Source: Clavaria fumosa (Eukaryota; Basidiomycota; Agaricomycetes; Agaricales; Clavariaceae). From it: a DNA stretch of 64,000 bases. Numbering within the stretch: the stretch's first letter is position 1; each line of letters begins with the position of its first letter. Shown here piece by piece: positions 1-10,698 of the stretch. The translations under genes were made by a program, and so were the position numbers. The DNA lies in assembly GCA_951802425.1 (NCBI GenBank), contig OX637803.1, positions 1,674,001 to 1,738,000 of the forward strand, in the 5' to 3' direction. The notes under the pieces were generated by a model, which was not told the origin of the DNA, ran no database searches, and worked only from the letters and a program-made list of their open reading frames with translations.

Positions 1-901
1 ATCAGAGGAGTGTGCAGCAGGAAAAGGTGGTCGCGTGAGGTACTCAATCGTCAGAGGACTTGACCACGCGGGATCACGAGTCTAACTTGACGAGACAGCA
101 GAAGAAAGCGTCCTTGTACCTCTTTGTTGTTCCATTCGCCCTTGCGAACATCCTTGTTCTCGACCGTGAGCGCATTGAGAATCTTCTCTACCGTCGCGAT
201 CTCCTCTTTCTTCAATTTATCAGCAAGGCTGGTACTCCCCAGGGACCTCCCGGTCTTCTTGAGTCCCTCCAAATGCTTTTGTACCCACTCAATGTCCTTG
301 AGCCGCAGCTCCTGCTGGATGATGTCCAGATCTCTCAACGGATCGATGTCACCCACAACGTGGATGATCTCGGCGTCCTCGAAGGCGCGGACGACCTGAA
401 AGATGCCGTCGACTGCACGGACGTGCGAGAGGAAAGCGTTGCCCATGCCTGCACCGGTGGAGGCGCCTGCTGTCAAGCCAGCGATGTCGATGCACGTGAG
501 AAATGCGGGGACGCGAGAGGCCGGCTTGTAGAACTCGCAAAGCCATTCAAAACGCGGGTCTGGAACGTGCACCCTAGCTTCTTCTGGGACTGTAGTCGCG
601 TAAGGAAAGTTGGCGGCTTTACCGAGATCTGAAAACGAAACCATCAACTATCAACACAGCGAGAGACGCGTAGATGAGATAACGCAGACAACGCAACCTG
701 TTTCTGACAGAAGATTGAAGAAGGAAGATTTCCCGACGTTGGGAAGGCCTGTAAACAACGCGAGATTGTGTGAGCAAGGGCCGTTTGTTTTTTTTCGACG
801 ACGAATTAGACATAAACCGGACCTACGATGCCAATTTTGAGGTTATTGCCTGGACGGCCGAGGAGGACCTTTCTCTCTGGGATGGCTTTCTTGGGTGGCA
901 T
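1..901 (-). CDS. OLA1: Obg-like ATPase 1 (YchF/OLA1 family), 3' end outside window
   Basis: A translation-factor-type P-loop ATPase of the cytosolic YchF/OLA1 family, which binds ribosomes and prefers ATP to GTP. The start ATG is at 901 and opens MPPKKAIPERKVLLGRPGNN. After a short intron comes the P-loop segment LPNVGKSSFFNLLSET. After another, the long exon below 650 carries DLGKAANFPYATT, the G3-like stretch CIDIAGLT and GASTGAGMGNAFLSHV, all typical of the family. The frame breaks near position 80, where an intron must begin. The remaining exons, including the TGS domain, lie off the left edge. The family is secure. The exact splice sites of the last visible exon are not. Confidence 0.93.
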
Positions 902-1184
902 TTTTTTCTTAATCTGTAGACACGGTGAGGAGGTAAAGCCACGACGACGATGAGCAGCAGCGACGAGTAGCGCGCGCATGGGAATTCGTTGCCCAATTCA
1001 TTAGCGTCTGTTCGCCTTTCGCCTTTCCTGGCCTCGGCAACGGGTTTTTTTTTGTGCAAGCGCAGCGCAATCACCGCATGCCATCAGCCCGGCTCCATCC
1101 TGCGTACAACCACCGTCTCTCGTTCGTCGTCGACCAGTTCTTCTGTCCACAACTTTCCTACGTTGCAGCGCAGCGACGCTGGCG

Positions 1185-2011
1185 ATGAAGCCCATTGATA
1201 TTCGATATTGCGTGCTCCTCTTTGTAGCTTGTTTTGTCTCCTTCTCCGTCGCACAGACAGCGACGGTGCTTGACAGGTCAGTAGTTTTTACGCCATTTTA
1301 TATTTCGCCATTGTAACGTTTTTTTCTGCAGGCAAGGAAACACTGTTGTCGAAGTCGTCACCACCAACGCTCGTGGTGTACCAACTACTCTTGTCTTGTA
1401 CGTCGCCGTTGCGCACCGATGCGAAAATATAGTACTAAACAATGTGCTGTAGACAAACCCTTGCAGCAACCACCCCAGTAGCTCCCCCAGTAGCTCCCCC
1501 AGTAGCTCCCCCAGTCGCTCCACCAGTCGCTCCCACAGCAGCCGCCCCAGTAGCTCCCCCAGTAGCCCCCCCAGTAGCCCCCCCAGTGCCAGTAGCCGCC
1601 CCAGTAGTCCCTCCAGTGGACCAACAAGGCCCGGTTGGTGCTCCCGCCGCGACCACAGGGACACCCCACGCACCTATACGTATGAACGCCCAGCATTTTA
1701 TACCCTCCCCCCGATTTCTGACTTCCCTCTCCCATTCAGCCTTCACATATATCACCACCAATGCCCGGGGGCAAACCATATCCGTAGCAGACATCTTTAC
1801 TCCTGCCTTCACGCGGAACACAGATACCCCGACTCTCTCCACTGGCACCATCCTCGCTTACTCTGATTACACCGCTATGGTTGGGACATTTACCGTGGGG
1901 ACCCAAAACAGCGGCGGTCACCCTAGCGCCTATCTTGTCGATTCCAGACTGCTCTGGATTAGTGCCGGGTTGGCTGGAGGAATATTGGTCGGTGCACGAC
2001 TGGTGCTATGA
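1185..2011 (+). CDS. small secreted Pro/Ala/Val-repeat protein, possibly GPI-anchored
   Basis: Three exons splice in frame: 1185-1276, 1332-1397 and 1453-2011 (about 238 aa). The first about 25 residues form a classic signal peptide (basic start, hydrophobic CVLLFVACFVSFSVA, then QT). Residues about 60-105 are tandem P-V-A-P units encoded by repeated cagtagctcccc blocks. The tail is hydrophobic (about LLWISAGLAGGILVGARLVL) and is preceded by small residues, as in GPI-anchored cell-wall proteins. Two segments resemble each other (VVTTNARGVPTTLV near the start and TTNARGQTISVADI after the repeats). No enzyme motif is visible, so a wall or adhesion role is only inferred from the architecture. 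Confidence 0.72.
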
Positions 2012-2251
2012 GCACTCGAAGACGAGGACGCTCAGTAACATTCGGACCGCGTAATTTTATTTCGCATTCTGTATTCCCATCCTTGTCCTGTAATTCCATC
2101 CCGTAAACCTTGCTTTTTGAATTGCTGAGGGACGTTGAGCGTCTGCGAGGCCATTGCTCAAGCGCCCGTGCCGCTTCGTCCGTCTTTGCCCGCTTTCGCC
2201 TTCATCTCGTCCTTGTTCACAGCCCCTGCCAACCACCACAGCGCTGGCCGG

Positions 2252-5200
2252 ATGCCAGAGCCCACCCCGACGGAAGGGGTCGCAATAGCACTCGTCGTCG
2301 ACTCATCCCTCGCCGTCGCCGTAGAATGGACCCGCATCCTTTCGGAATACGTAGCCCCCATGTTTAAGCGTCTGGGCGACGCTTACAACGGCCAGCAGGT
2401 CAGTCCAAACACCCAGCCGTCTCTTCCTCCGATCTCATACCCACCAGTGTCGACTCGCCATCGTCGTCTACGGCACCGCCGATACGCGCCCGACGCCCCT
2501 CCTGACAAAGCGCTTCTTCGCGTCGCTCCCCCACGTCTGGAAAGAGCTGCGCGAGGATCCAGCCGCGCTGGGGCTCGGACAGAGCGTCAACGGAGGCGGA
2601 ACAGGTATGGCTGCTCTCGAGGGTCTCGTCGCTGCCATCGAGGTAAAAAAAAACAAATCCGTCCAGTCCGCCTGTCGCTTCTCAATGCTGACCAGTCTCG
2701 GCCATGTAGCTTTTCGACTCCCTGCGCATGATGCGCCTCACGGTCTGCCACCTCGTCCAGATCACGGCGGGGCCTCCAGACTCGGCACAGAGGCCTCTTT
2801 GGAATCGTGAGCCCAAGCTGGACAAGGTTGGGTGGGAAACGCTGCCCGCTGAATTAAAGAAGGTGCGTTCATCCTACGTACTCCTGCAGTCTTTGGGTCA
2901 AACCCACCCGTCTGGCAGAGAAGCATACATCTGAGCCTCATCAGCGTACTGCCAAACCCCAAGCTGGCCGCGCTACACGTAAGTCTCGATCATGGAACCT
3001 CACGCGACACTGGCTCATATCCACCTCGCAATTCCAGTCAGAGACAGGCATTGCGCAGCCTCCCTGGTTCGACATCAGGCCGTCCCACACGTTACTCCTT
3101 TCGGGATTCCCAACCAGGCGTAAGCGTCTTGCTCACTCGCTTTTCGCCGCGGTCTTTCGGTTCTCTAATAAGGCACCTTCCCGCAGCCATCAAGCGTACC
3201 CTGGAGACCGTGACGGAGTCTCCCTCAGATCCTAAACGCGCCCGTTTAGCAGCAGCAACGCAAAGTTCGCATCCCACCCCAACTACCACCACCACCACCA
3301 CCACTTCTACTACTACCACTAACACCAACACTGCGGCCACGTCCGCGTCGGTGCCGACGCCTAGCCCGAAACACCCTCCCCAACCCACCCAGACGCCGTC
3401 GAAACCTACCCTCCAGCAGCTCCCGGAGCTCCTCAAGCAGGGCGAGCGTCAGGTGCAGGAGCTCGACAAGGTGATCGCCGATGCACAGAGCAGGGGCGAC
3501 CTGCTCGAGGCGGAGCGCCTAAGAAAGGCGCGCGTCGTGTTCACGGAGCGGCTCAAGGTGATCCAGCGGAACGCAGCGTTGGTCGGCGCGCACGCGGCGC
3601 AGGCTATGAATGCAAACAAGCCCCCGGGTATTCCGCAGGCTCCAAATGTCCCGCAAGTCCAGATTGCTGCTCAGCCTCCCATTACTCCTCAGGCTCCAAA
3701 CGTAAACACCGCCCAGGCTATGCATGCGCTCTCCTCGTCACCCCCAAAGCGCCCACACAGCTCGCAACGCGTCACACCCGCTTCTCAGCCGCAACCCCCA
3801 CCACCTACACCCTCGCCCCTCCGCACGATCTCGACGCCCCCCTCCGTAAAACTCGACCAGCAGACGACACTCGCTCAGCACCGCACGACCCCCGTCCCTT
3901 TATTGCCCGCTTCGAGCGTCGTTGGCGGTTCTCCTCTCCACGCGCAACAACAGCAGCAGCAACAGCAACTACTACTGCAGCAGCAGCAGCAGCATCAGCA
4001 ACTACAACACCAACAGCAGCAGCAGCAGCAGCAACTACAGCAGCAGCAGCAACAACAACTACAGCAGCAGCAGCAGCAACAGCACCCACCTCCGATGTCG
4101 TCGCAGCTCGCCGCAAAGATGGAGCAGATGATGGAGACTCAGCAACAGCAGCGCGCGCAACGTCTGTCGGCGCTCAAACCTGCCGTACAATCGCCAATGA
4201 CCATTCCGCTACAGCCCCCCATGATAGGCCAGACGTCCGAGGTCCAGGGCCATATCCCTGGCCCGACATCGACGTGGCAGGGCGTTCTGAGCTGGTCTGG
4301 GTCGGATGCCGCGACACAGGGGAAAAAAGAAGTACATGCACAAGTGGTTGGCACCCCCATGTACAACAATGAACTGTGCGTCTTCTTAGTTTTGCGCACG
4401 TCTATGATGGTTCAATGACCCAATGGTTCAGTCTGTTTGAAACCTGGCCAAATACAATCGCTCTCACGCCATGTCCTGAGCCTGCAGTACCCACTCCTGA
4501 TCTACAAGAATGGATGCGCCGCTTCAAGCCTAGTCTCTGTCGTTTCGAGAGTCAAGCCCGAAGCGTTGACCCTAAAATGAACCAGAATCATTTCCATTCC
4601 CTCGTACAGCTTCTGATAATGAAGCGAATGGTCCGTCATTCTTTTTCATATGTCCTGGGTAGGTGAGCCTCTTTTGCTAACTTACATTCATCCGTTTTAG
4701 TATGCCGTCGCCAAGTGGCCACTCGCAACACGCGGGAGTGGAGAAGCCTATCCCGTCGTCCTGCTCATTCCGTTCAAGGATTCCCTCCTCGGAGCCGCGT
4801 TTCCCATGACCGGTATCCCAGAATTCCCCAAAGCCGCCGCAGCCGGTGTCAACGCAGTCAACGCAGCAGCGGCAGCCAACGCAGCGGCGGCCAACGCCGC
4901 CGCGCTGGCCCCACGGATGGTCGCCTCGCGCCAACTTTGGCTGCAGCAGCAACAGCAGATGCAGCAGACCATCCAGAACAAGGAGGCGTTGGCGCAGGCG
5001 TTATTGACGCCCTCCGCGCAGGCTGTTCTGCAGCAGGCTGACGCGATGGGCATGGCCGGCGCTAACGGCGCCTCGCCGTTCATGTTTGGGCCGAATGCCC
5101 AAGCACCGCCAATGCCGCCGAATATGAGCGGCGCATCCCCGATGATGTTCGGGAATATGCAGGGACCATCCGGGCAACAGCAGCAACAACATCAACAACA

Positions 5201-5333
5201 GAGCCCTCAGCGACCTATGGGTCCAGGGAACATCTTGCAAGGCGGCGGCATGGCTGGCGTGAGTTACGAAATGCTGCAAAGTTTCGTACAAAGGAATGGC
5301 AATATGGAGGGTTCGGGCGTCGGACTTGGCTGA
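2252..5333 (+). CDS. MED25-like Mediator subunit (VWA plus ACID/PTOV domains, polyQ)
   Basis: Eight exons splice in frame: 2252-2398, 2448-2642, 2710-2862, 2919-2978, 3038-3119, 3187-4375, 4432-4630 and 4701-5333 (885 aa). The N-terminus (ALVVDSSLAVAVEW, LAIVVYGTAD, FFASLPHVWKELRED, LVQITAGPPD, IHLSLISVLPNPKLAALH) matches the Mediator MED25 von Willebrand A domain, which docks the subunit on Mediator. The middle is Pro/Thr/Gln-rich and includes a long glutamine tract. A second folded block (WQGVLSWSG, KKEVHAQVVG, FETWPNTIALTPCPEPAV, YPVVLLIPFKDSLLGAAFP) resembles the ACID/PTOV activator-binding domain. The Ala/Gln-rich tail ends at 5333. MED25 is best known from animals and plants, so this is a divergent fungal member. 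Confidence 0.8.
3946..4086 (+). repeat. CAG/CAA glutamine-coding repeat in the MED25-like gene
   Basis: Mixed CAG, CAA and CTA codons run for about 140 nt and encode near-continuous glutamine with scattered Leu and His. The CAA interruptions should make it less prone to slippage than pure CAG. Confidence 0.9.
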
Positions 5334-5455
5334 AAGCTCTGTTCTCATTAGGCTTCCTAAGTTATTACATTTCTGTCTACATCTGCAATTTTTCATCCAT
5401 CTCGCTGGGCCTGCAACACAATTCATGGCTTATTCTTACACGCTTTGGCATTCAG

Positions 5456-6382
5456 TCACGTCTGCGGTGCGCCGAACGAGCCGTCCATGCCTTGTATCTT
5501 TTCGTGGTCAGCAGGGTTCGCTTGAGCCTCGTAAACAGCCACGACTGGGGCACTTCTGTTGAGCTGGTGATAGTTTGTGGTTAGACGCGGTATTGAGATG
5601 GCTATCGGACAACGCGCCTTGCTCCACTGCCCCAGGAAACCGAGGTAGTATATCTGTATGCTATCGGCGCCCTGCGACGCGGGGAAGAATAAGGTGATAC
5701 ACGACACATTTGAGAACTTGGCCGCTCTGTCGCGCGATAACATAACATCGTGCGGGGTGAGTGATGAACAGACGCGTTACAAGCCAAACGACGGAACTTG
5801 ACAGTATACTCTCCTACTTCCCTGCTCTGAGCGACGTTGAATTCCTGGATAGGCGGCGTGGTTGCGACGTCCTCAAAGTCGAGACTGTCGTCTGTTGCGT
5901 AGAGTTGGACTTTGCTTGGCGTTTGGCCTCCGGGGCCAGTCTTGAGAAGGATCGCCCGGAGCTTCACTGAGGACACAAAGGGCACGCGCAAGATTCTACC
6001 GCGCGATGAATGGGACAAGTCTACTAACAAGCGGTGGGATTACGACGACGACGTACAATTGGTCATCTGCGTCGGATTCCAGCGACTCAAGAAGGCTTGC
6101 GTGTCAGCGAAAGCGCAACGTTGAGCATGAGCGAGAAAACGCTAGGCGTACTTTGCTCTCGTCGAGACGCATGTCCCACGGCTTGATGACGATGGACCCG
6201 TTTCCTGAGGCTGCCTCGCCGCGTGCGTTCAACACCCGGACATGCTCGCGGTCGATCTGTGAGAAGAGATTGTCCTGCGGGCCCGACTCTGCGCCGTGGT
6301 CGTGGCCATGGTCGTTGTGGTCGTGCGCGTGGGCTTCGTCACTGCAGTGCTCCCCGCCGTGGTGGTGGTGGTTGTGCGGCAT
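5456..6382 (-). CDS. PITH-domain protein (PITHD1 homologue)
   Basis: Five exons on the minus strand: 6382-6152, 6085-6057, 5995-5798, 5726-5618 and 5563-5456 (224 aa; human PITHD1 is about 211). It starts MPHNHHHHGGEHC, a His-rich head also seen in animal PITHD1. Next come NLFSQIDREHVRVLNARGE, IVIKPWDMRLDESK, LRVPFVSSVKLRAI, YYLGFLGQWSK and the near-C-terminal VYEAQANPADHEK, all PITH-domain landmarks. PITH domains bind the proteasome in thioredoxin-like 1, so a proteasome link is an inference. The last intron only fits with a GC donor (AAG/gcgcgt), which restores the exact spacing of the family. The start is 125 bp from the divergent UBX gene. Confidence 0.88.
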
Positions 6383-6507
6383 GTTTGGGGCGATGCTGGC
6401 CGAGCGCAGCACTTTTTCCGAGCGCGCCTTTGCTTTGCACCACCACCAACCACCACCATCACCGTCAAATCCATGTGAGTTCAACCGTCCTCTCGTGCTC
6501 GAGAAGA
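6383..6507. promoter_or_regulatory. short divergent intergenic region, PITH gene / UBX gene
   Basis: About 125 bp separates the minus-strand PITH start from the first plausible plus-strand ATG of the UBX gene at 6508. A shared promoter is inferred from spacing alone. If the UBX gene starts further upstream, the two genes would overlap. Confidence 0.35.
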
Positions 6508-7747
6508 TGAGCCGTAGTAATTTGCGTTCGAATGGCCCGCTGCTCCACACCAAAGGGACGACTCGCCGGTCGTCCTGGAGCAGTGGGTATGAGACAATTC
6601 TTTGTTCTGATGCCTTCTTGCTGTCGTCGCTGTCTCATCACCACGAACTAACCCTCCATTTTTTTCTCTAGTGTTGGCCATTTGTGCGTATGCACCCTCT
6701 CTTGACTCAACCTAACTGAACGATTCGACGCAGCTCAGAGCATGACAATGAGGAGCGCGTCATCTTCGCATGACCAAGCAGTGAAGGAGGAGAATATTCT
6801 GGTAGGCCCGGATCCAACTGTCAAGGTCTACAAGCCTCCCTCCGTCACCTCTGCACCTCGTGCGTAATTTCAGTTTCTCCTCGCTGTCCGTGGCTGATAA
6901 TCATTTGAGTAGCAGAAGCGCTGCCTGACTCATATTTCACTCTCTCTACTACCGAGCTCCGCGCAGCCCAAGCTGCGCTTACGGCCCGCACACAAAATTT
7001 AGTCAATGCGCCGTTGCAGCTACGCACCACGCGCGAGGCCAAACAGAAAATGATGCTCTCAAGGTGGCCCATGGTCAGTACGCCAGCCTTCTTGGCAGCT
7101 TGCGACGTCCCCGATCGTTGATTCCTAGTGAGTAGACGACAATCCGTGTCCGGTTCTCCGATCGAATGCAACTCGAGAAGGTGTTTTCCTCCGCTGACAA
7201 GATCCGGGCGGTCTATGCCTTCGTGCGTGGGTCGCTGCGAGAAGACGTGAAACACATCAAATTTATCCTATGTGCGCGCATCATGCGTCCTTTTATGGGC
7301 GTGACAATGTTGAGCCTGTTGTATGCTAGATCAATCGCCTCCGAAACGGGACTTAAAAGTGTCAGATCCCGCGGTTCGGGACCTCACACTGGTGGAGCTA
7401 CAATTAGCTCCATCCTCTGTCTTGCTCCTGAGATTTGAGGATAATTCGTTGAACGGTCAGCATCCGCTTGAAACAGCCCAGCTTAGGTTGTCTGTTAATG
7501 AAACTGCCACACAGGCTCTAATGTGCCCGCTCCACTCGCTGACTCTTTGCTAACATATGCCACTGACCTGCCAATTCCTCCGGCTGTGGAAGATTCGGCT
7601 GCGCCACAGGCATCGGTTTCCGCAACCGCAACTAAGAAAGACCAGAGCAAAACAGCGCAAGATATTAATAAATTAGGGAAGTGGCTTAGATTAGGACCAA
7701 AGACCAAGTTCGTACACTCGTTCCCAACTTCCAACTGCAACTCATGA
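6508..7747 (+). CDS. UBX-domain protein of the ASPSCR1/TUG (Ubx4) family
   Basis: The C-terminal two thirds are clear. VGPDPTVKVYKPPSVTSAPP leads to ALPDSYFTLSTTELRAAQAA, then QLRTTREAKQKMM. The UBX fold follows (TTIRVRFSDRMQLEKVFSS, IRAVYAFVRGSLRED, DLTLVELQLAPSSVLLLRF), and the tail is GKWLRLGPKTK, equivalent to the KWLKL end of ASPSCR1. These proteins are p97/Cdc48 cofactors that disassemble hexamers and tether membrane cargo. The N-terminus, which should carry a ubiquitin-like domain, is not resolved. Exons at 6508-6587 and 6672-6683 do not join to the rest in phase, so the true start may differ. The stop is at 7745-7747. Confidence 0.8.
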
Positions 7748-7822
7748 CTTAGATAATAACAATAAATATTAATAGATGACGGAAGAGCAAGATCTCAGTG
7801 TATAATACGGCGGATTTCCGAT

Positions 7823-9323
7823 TCAGTAGATGGGGAATTGATCATCGACATGCTGTGCCCATGCTCTCAGCCCCCCAATTACGTCTTTAATCACAATGTC
7901 AGGTCTCATATGCCTAAGGACGTCAGCGGCAATCTGAGAGTCGTTGCCCAGGCGACAGATGAAGTAGATCTCTTGTGCAGATGGGCAAGCGGCAGGATTG
8001 GCAGTCAATTCAGGAAGCGGCAGGTCTGGTGGTCGGTGAGAGGATTGAACGGGGAAGAATCAAGACGACCATACTAATGGATGCCGGGATGTGACATATT
8101 CCAAATTCTGTCCGAGGTCGAACATCTATAATAGCTGCATCGTTTTGAGAATTGATGATTACATTGAAGTCCTGGGGAGAAGACAGTTTGCATAAATGGG
8201 AGTCAGATAGCAAATATCCTCACCTTCACAGCGACTCGGAATCCCTGTTTTCCTTCAACTAACCCTTGGGACTCGTAATCGGGGGTTTGCCCTCCGCAAA
8301 ACTGAACGTAGTCAGTACTCTCCAGCCTTGCAATGTCGCCACGGCCCTGTCCACATGCTGGACATGTCGGTTTTCGCGTGCGAAGCTTGACGGTACGGAA
8401 CTGGGGTTTGCCCAGAGAAGAGAACAGCAAGAGCGAAGGGTTGCAGTCTGTACATTCGCAACAGCTCTAGGAAGCGCTTAACTGCAGCGACTGGGACGAT
8501 GCTAACCATGCAACCCTGTAACTATTTTGATGACCTCGAGCGCTTGTAGGTTCCCAATGATACCCGTGACTACGCCTAGTATGCCAGTCTCCTGGCACGT
8601 CCTGGACATCTCTGGTGCGGGGGGTTTTGGAAACAGACATCGGTAGCAAGGCCCGTCAGCGCCAAGATTATACACGCACACCTGGCCGTCGTACTGCTGC
8701 GCCGCGCCGCTGACGAGCGGTTTCCCGAGGAGAACGGCGGCGTCAGACAGCAGGTACCGCGTCGGGGCGTTGTCGGTACAGTCCAGAATCAGATCGTAAG
8801 GACTCAACAAGGAGATCGCGTTGGACGGCACGAGCGCATCAGTCACGACGTCCACTTTGACTCCGGAGTTCAATCTATAAGGCTCGGCTCAGAGGTCTTG
8901 CTTGATGAATGAGACGAACGCGCACGCCTCGAGGGCTCGAGCAGCCGAATAGACCTTGCGCATTCCTAGCGTATTTTCATTGTGTAAGATTTGCCTTTGG
9001 AGGTTCGACGGTTCCACAATATCGTTGTCAATTATGCACAAGCGACCTTCTCTCCCGTCAGGTAATTAAGAAAAGGGACGGGAAATTACGATATGAACCT
9101 ATCCCAGCTGCCGCAAGGTATTGCAAGGCAGAACAGCCTATTCCACCAGCACCAACTACGACGGCAGAGGATTGCTTGAGTTTGACCTGACCTTGAGTGC
9201 GACGTAAAAATGATTTCCTCGAAGCTTAAAAACCGTAAAGCGCCAACCGTCGAGCCCAAAGCCATCCAGGATCATTTGGCGGCCATAACGCCTGTATTCA
9301 TTCAAGTCTAGGGGACGTGTCAT
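7823..9323 (-). CDS. UBA4: adenylyltransferase and sulfurtransferase UBA4/MOCS3
   Basis: An E1-like enzyme that adenylates and then thiocarboxylates the ubiquitin-like sulfur carrier Urm1 for wobble-uridine thiolation, and in many fungi also the MoCo carrier. It starts [18 protein letters not shown]. The nucleotide loop [20 protein letters not shown] follows, then [20 protein letters not shown], the zinc-type pair GPCYRCLFP and KPTCPACGQ, and the E1 active-site segment [11 protein letters not shown]. The C-terminal rhodanese domain has [16 protein letters not shown] and the catalytic-Cys loop [14 protein letters not shown], ending at 7823. Both catalytic cysteines and both CxxC pairs are present, so it should be active. 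There are several short introns. It is head-to-head with APC10. Confidence 0.95.
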
Positions 9324-9393
9324 GGCAAACGCGGGCAGGAGCGCGAATGTGAGCAAGTTTTTCAGCCACCCGTGCGCCGGGTTCCGCTCATGC
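9324..9393. promoter_or_regulatory. 70-bp divergent promoter, UBA4 / APC10
   Basis: Only about 70 bp lies between the two start codons if APC10 begins at 9394. An upstream in-frame ATG at 9322 would make them overlap. The spacing implies shared promoter elements. No specific site was recognised. Confidence 0.4.
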
Positions 9394-10302
9394 ATGGCCT
9401 CGTCGACCCCGGCTCAGCCGTTGACTTCCCCAACCACCGCAGATGTTCCCCAACCCGTCGAGCAGGCCCAAGCAGACGGTGCGCCGTGGTCGTTCGACTG
9501 TCACTCTGAGATTGTGCTCAATTCCTCGGTGCAGTGGCTCAGCGGGGCAAGCCACCCGTGCTGCCCTGGCCCGACATCGGCCATCTGGCTAAATGGTCTG
9601 TCTCGTCTTTCAAGTTCGGTTTCGGGGCAGAATGTCTGCGCGATGGGCAATTAGACACCTTTTGGCAGTAAGTTGTTCATGGTACCGAAATATGTGTCCT
9701 GACATCTGTCCAGCTCAGACGGTCCGCAACCCCACTTCATCACCTTGGAGTTTCCAAAGAAAGTCGCCATCCAGGTCAGTGTTCGCGAGAGAAACACCCC
9801 GATGTCGCTCATTCACGCAGTTGAGATTAGAAAATTAGCATATTCCTTAGCTTTCCTCTAGACGACTCCTACACGCCGTCCACTCTAGCCATACGCGCCG
9901 GCACAGGTCCCATGGATCTTCAGGACGTCCGTGTAGTCAGTTTAGAGAAACCAGACGGTTGGATCACTTTCGACGTGTCATCCGAGCCGAACGATGACGA
10001 GAACAGCTTGTAAGTCTCTTTTGTGGAAATTAGCCTCTACGCGCTTCCTCAAATGTTGGCCAAGTAAACCTATCTACTCATACATCCTCCAAATCATTGT
10101 CGTTGCCAGTCACATGAGCGGGAAAGACACTCATGTTCGGGGACTTCGCGTCCTTGGTCCCGTAGAGTGAGTCTCTGACACCTGGTGATCCCAGCCATCA
10201 CAACATTTACGACTCCTTGAACACAGGGATCGTCCCGTCATCGATGACGATCCTTTCCCATTCGTGACAACAAAATTCAAGATGTATGAGGGAATACGCT
10301 AG
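9394..10302 (+). CDS. APC10: anaphase-promoting complex subunit 10 (Doc1)
   Basis: The DOC-domain subunit of APC/C that helps recognise D-box substrates. From 9543 the frame reads PWPDIGHLAKWSVSSFKFGF. Exons 9543-9667, 9714-9774, 9831-10009, 10065-10166 and 10227-10302 then join in phase: SDGPQPHFITLEFPKKVAI, DDSYTPSTLAIRAGT, LEKPDGWITFDV, IVVASHMSGKDTHVRGLRV, LGPVEDRPV. The protein ends KMYEGIR. This preserves the C-terminal Ile-Arg tail that docks APC10 on the TPR subunits (established for APC10/Cdc20/Cdh1). The first exon (ATG 9394, Pro/Gln-rich) and its donor are not settled. Confidence 0.9.
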
Positions 10303-10698
10303 TAATGCGACAGGGAGGAATCTGGGCAGGGAGCCACGTCTAAGGTACACTAAGAATTCGTGTTCTCCTGAATAGACACTCTCATAATGGCGCCGGACCT
10401 ATGCCCTGGTGATATCTGGGTTGTGAGAGATGGTGGAGGTGCTGCGGTTGCCCAACTAAGCCAACTTGCGCGTGACTCGACGGCCAATGGAGGTCCGAAC
10501 CAGGAGTTCCGTTGGGTTTGTCGTCCATCACATGGGCATGAATAGCAGGGGATGGACGAGGGGGGGCGGAATAGGTGCGGGCCGGCGCGAACGTAGGCCA
10601 GCCCAGTTGTGACTGAGGATGTGCGCCGAGTAGAGGCGCTAGACTCTATAAACATAAAACCATAAGCATATCGCAACAGACGACGAAGACAGGGCAAA
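10303..10698. other. convergent 3' region between APC10 and the PHD gene
   Basis: About 400 bp of 3' flanks of two convergent genes. A 118-codon minus-strand open frame here (10350-10706) overlaps the stop of the PHD gene and has no recognisable domain, so I read it as untranslated. Confidence 0.5.

Noticed and set aside
3922..4131. Ser/Asn-rich 69-codon frame
   Set aside because: An alternative frame through the CAG/CAA tract of the MED25-like gene.
6229..6474. Thr/Arg-rich frame opposite the PITH gene head
   Set aside because: Shadow of the CAC/CAT-rich His stretch of the PITH protein in another frame.
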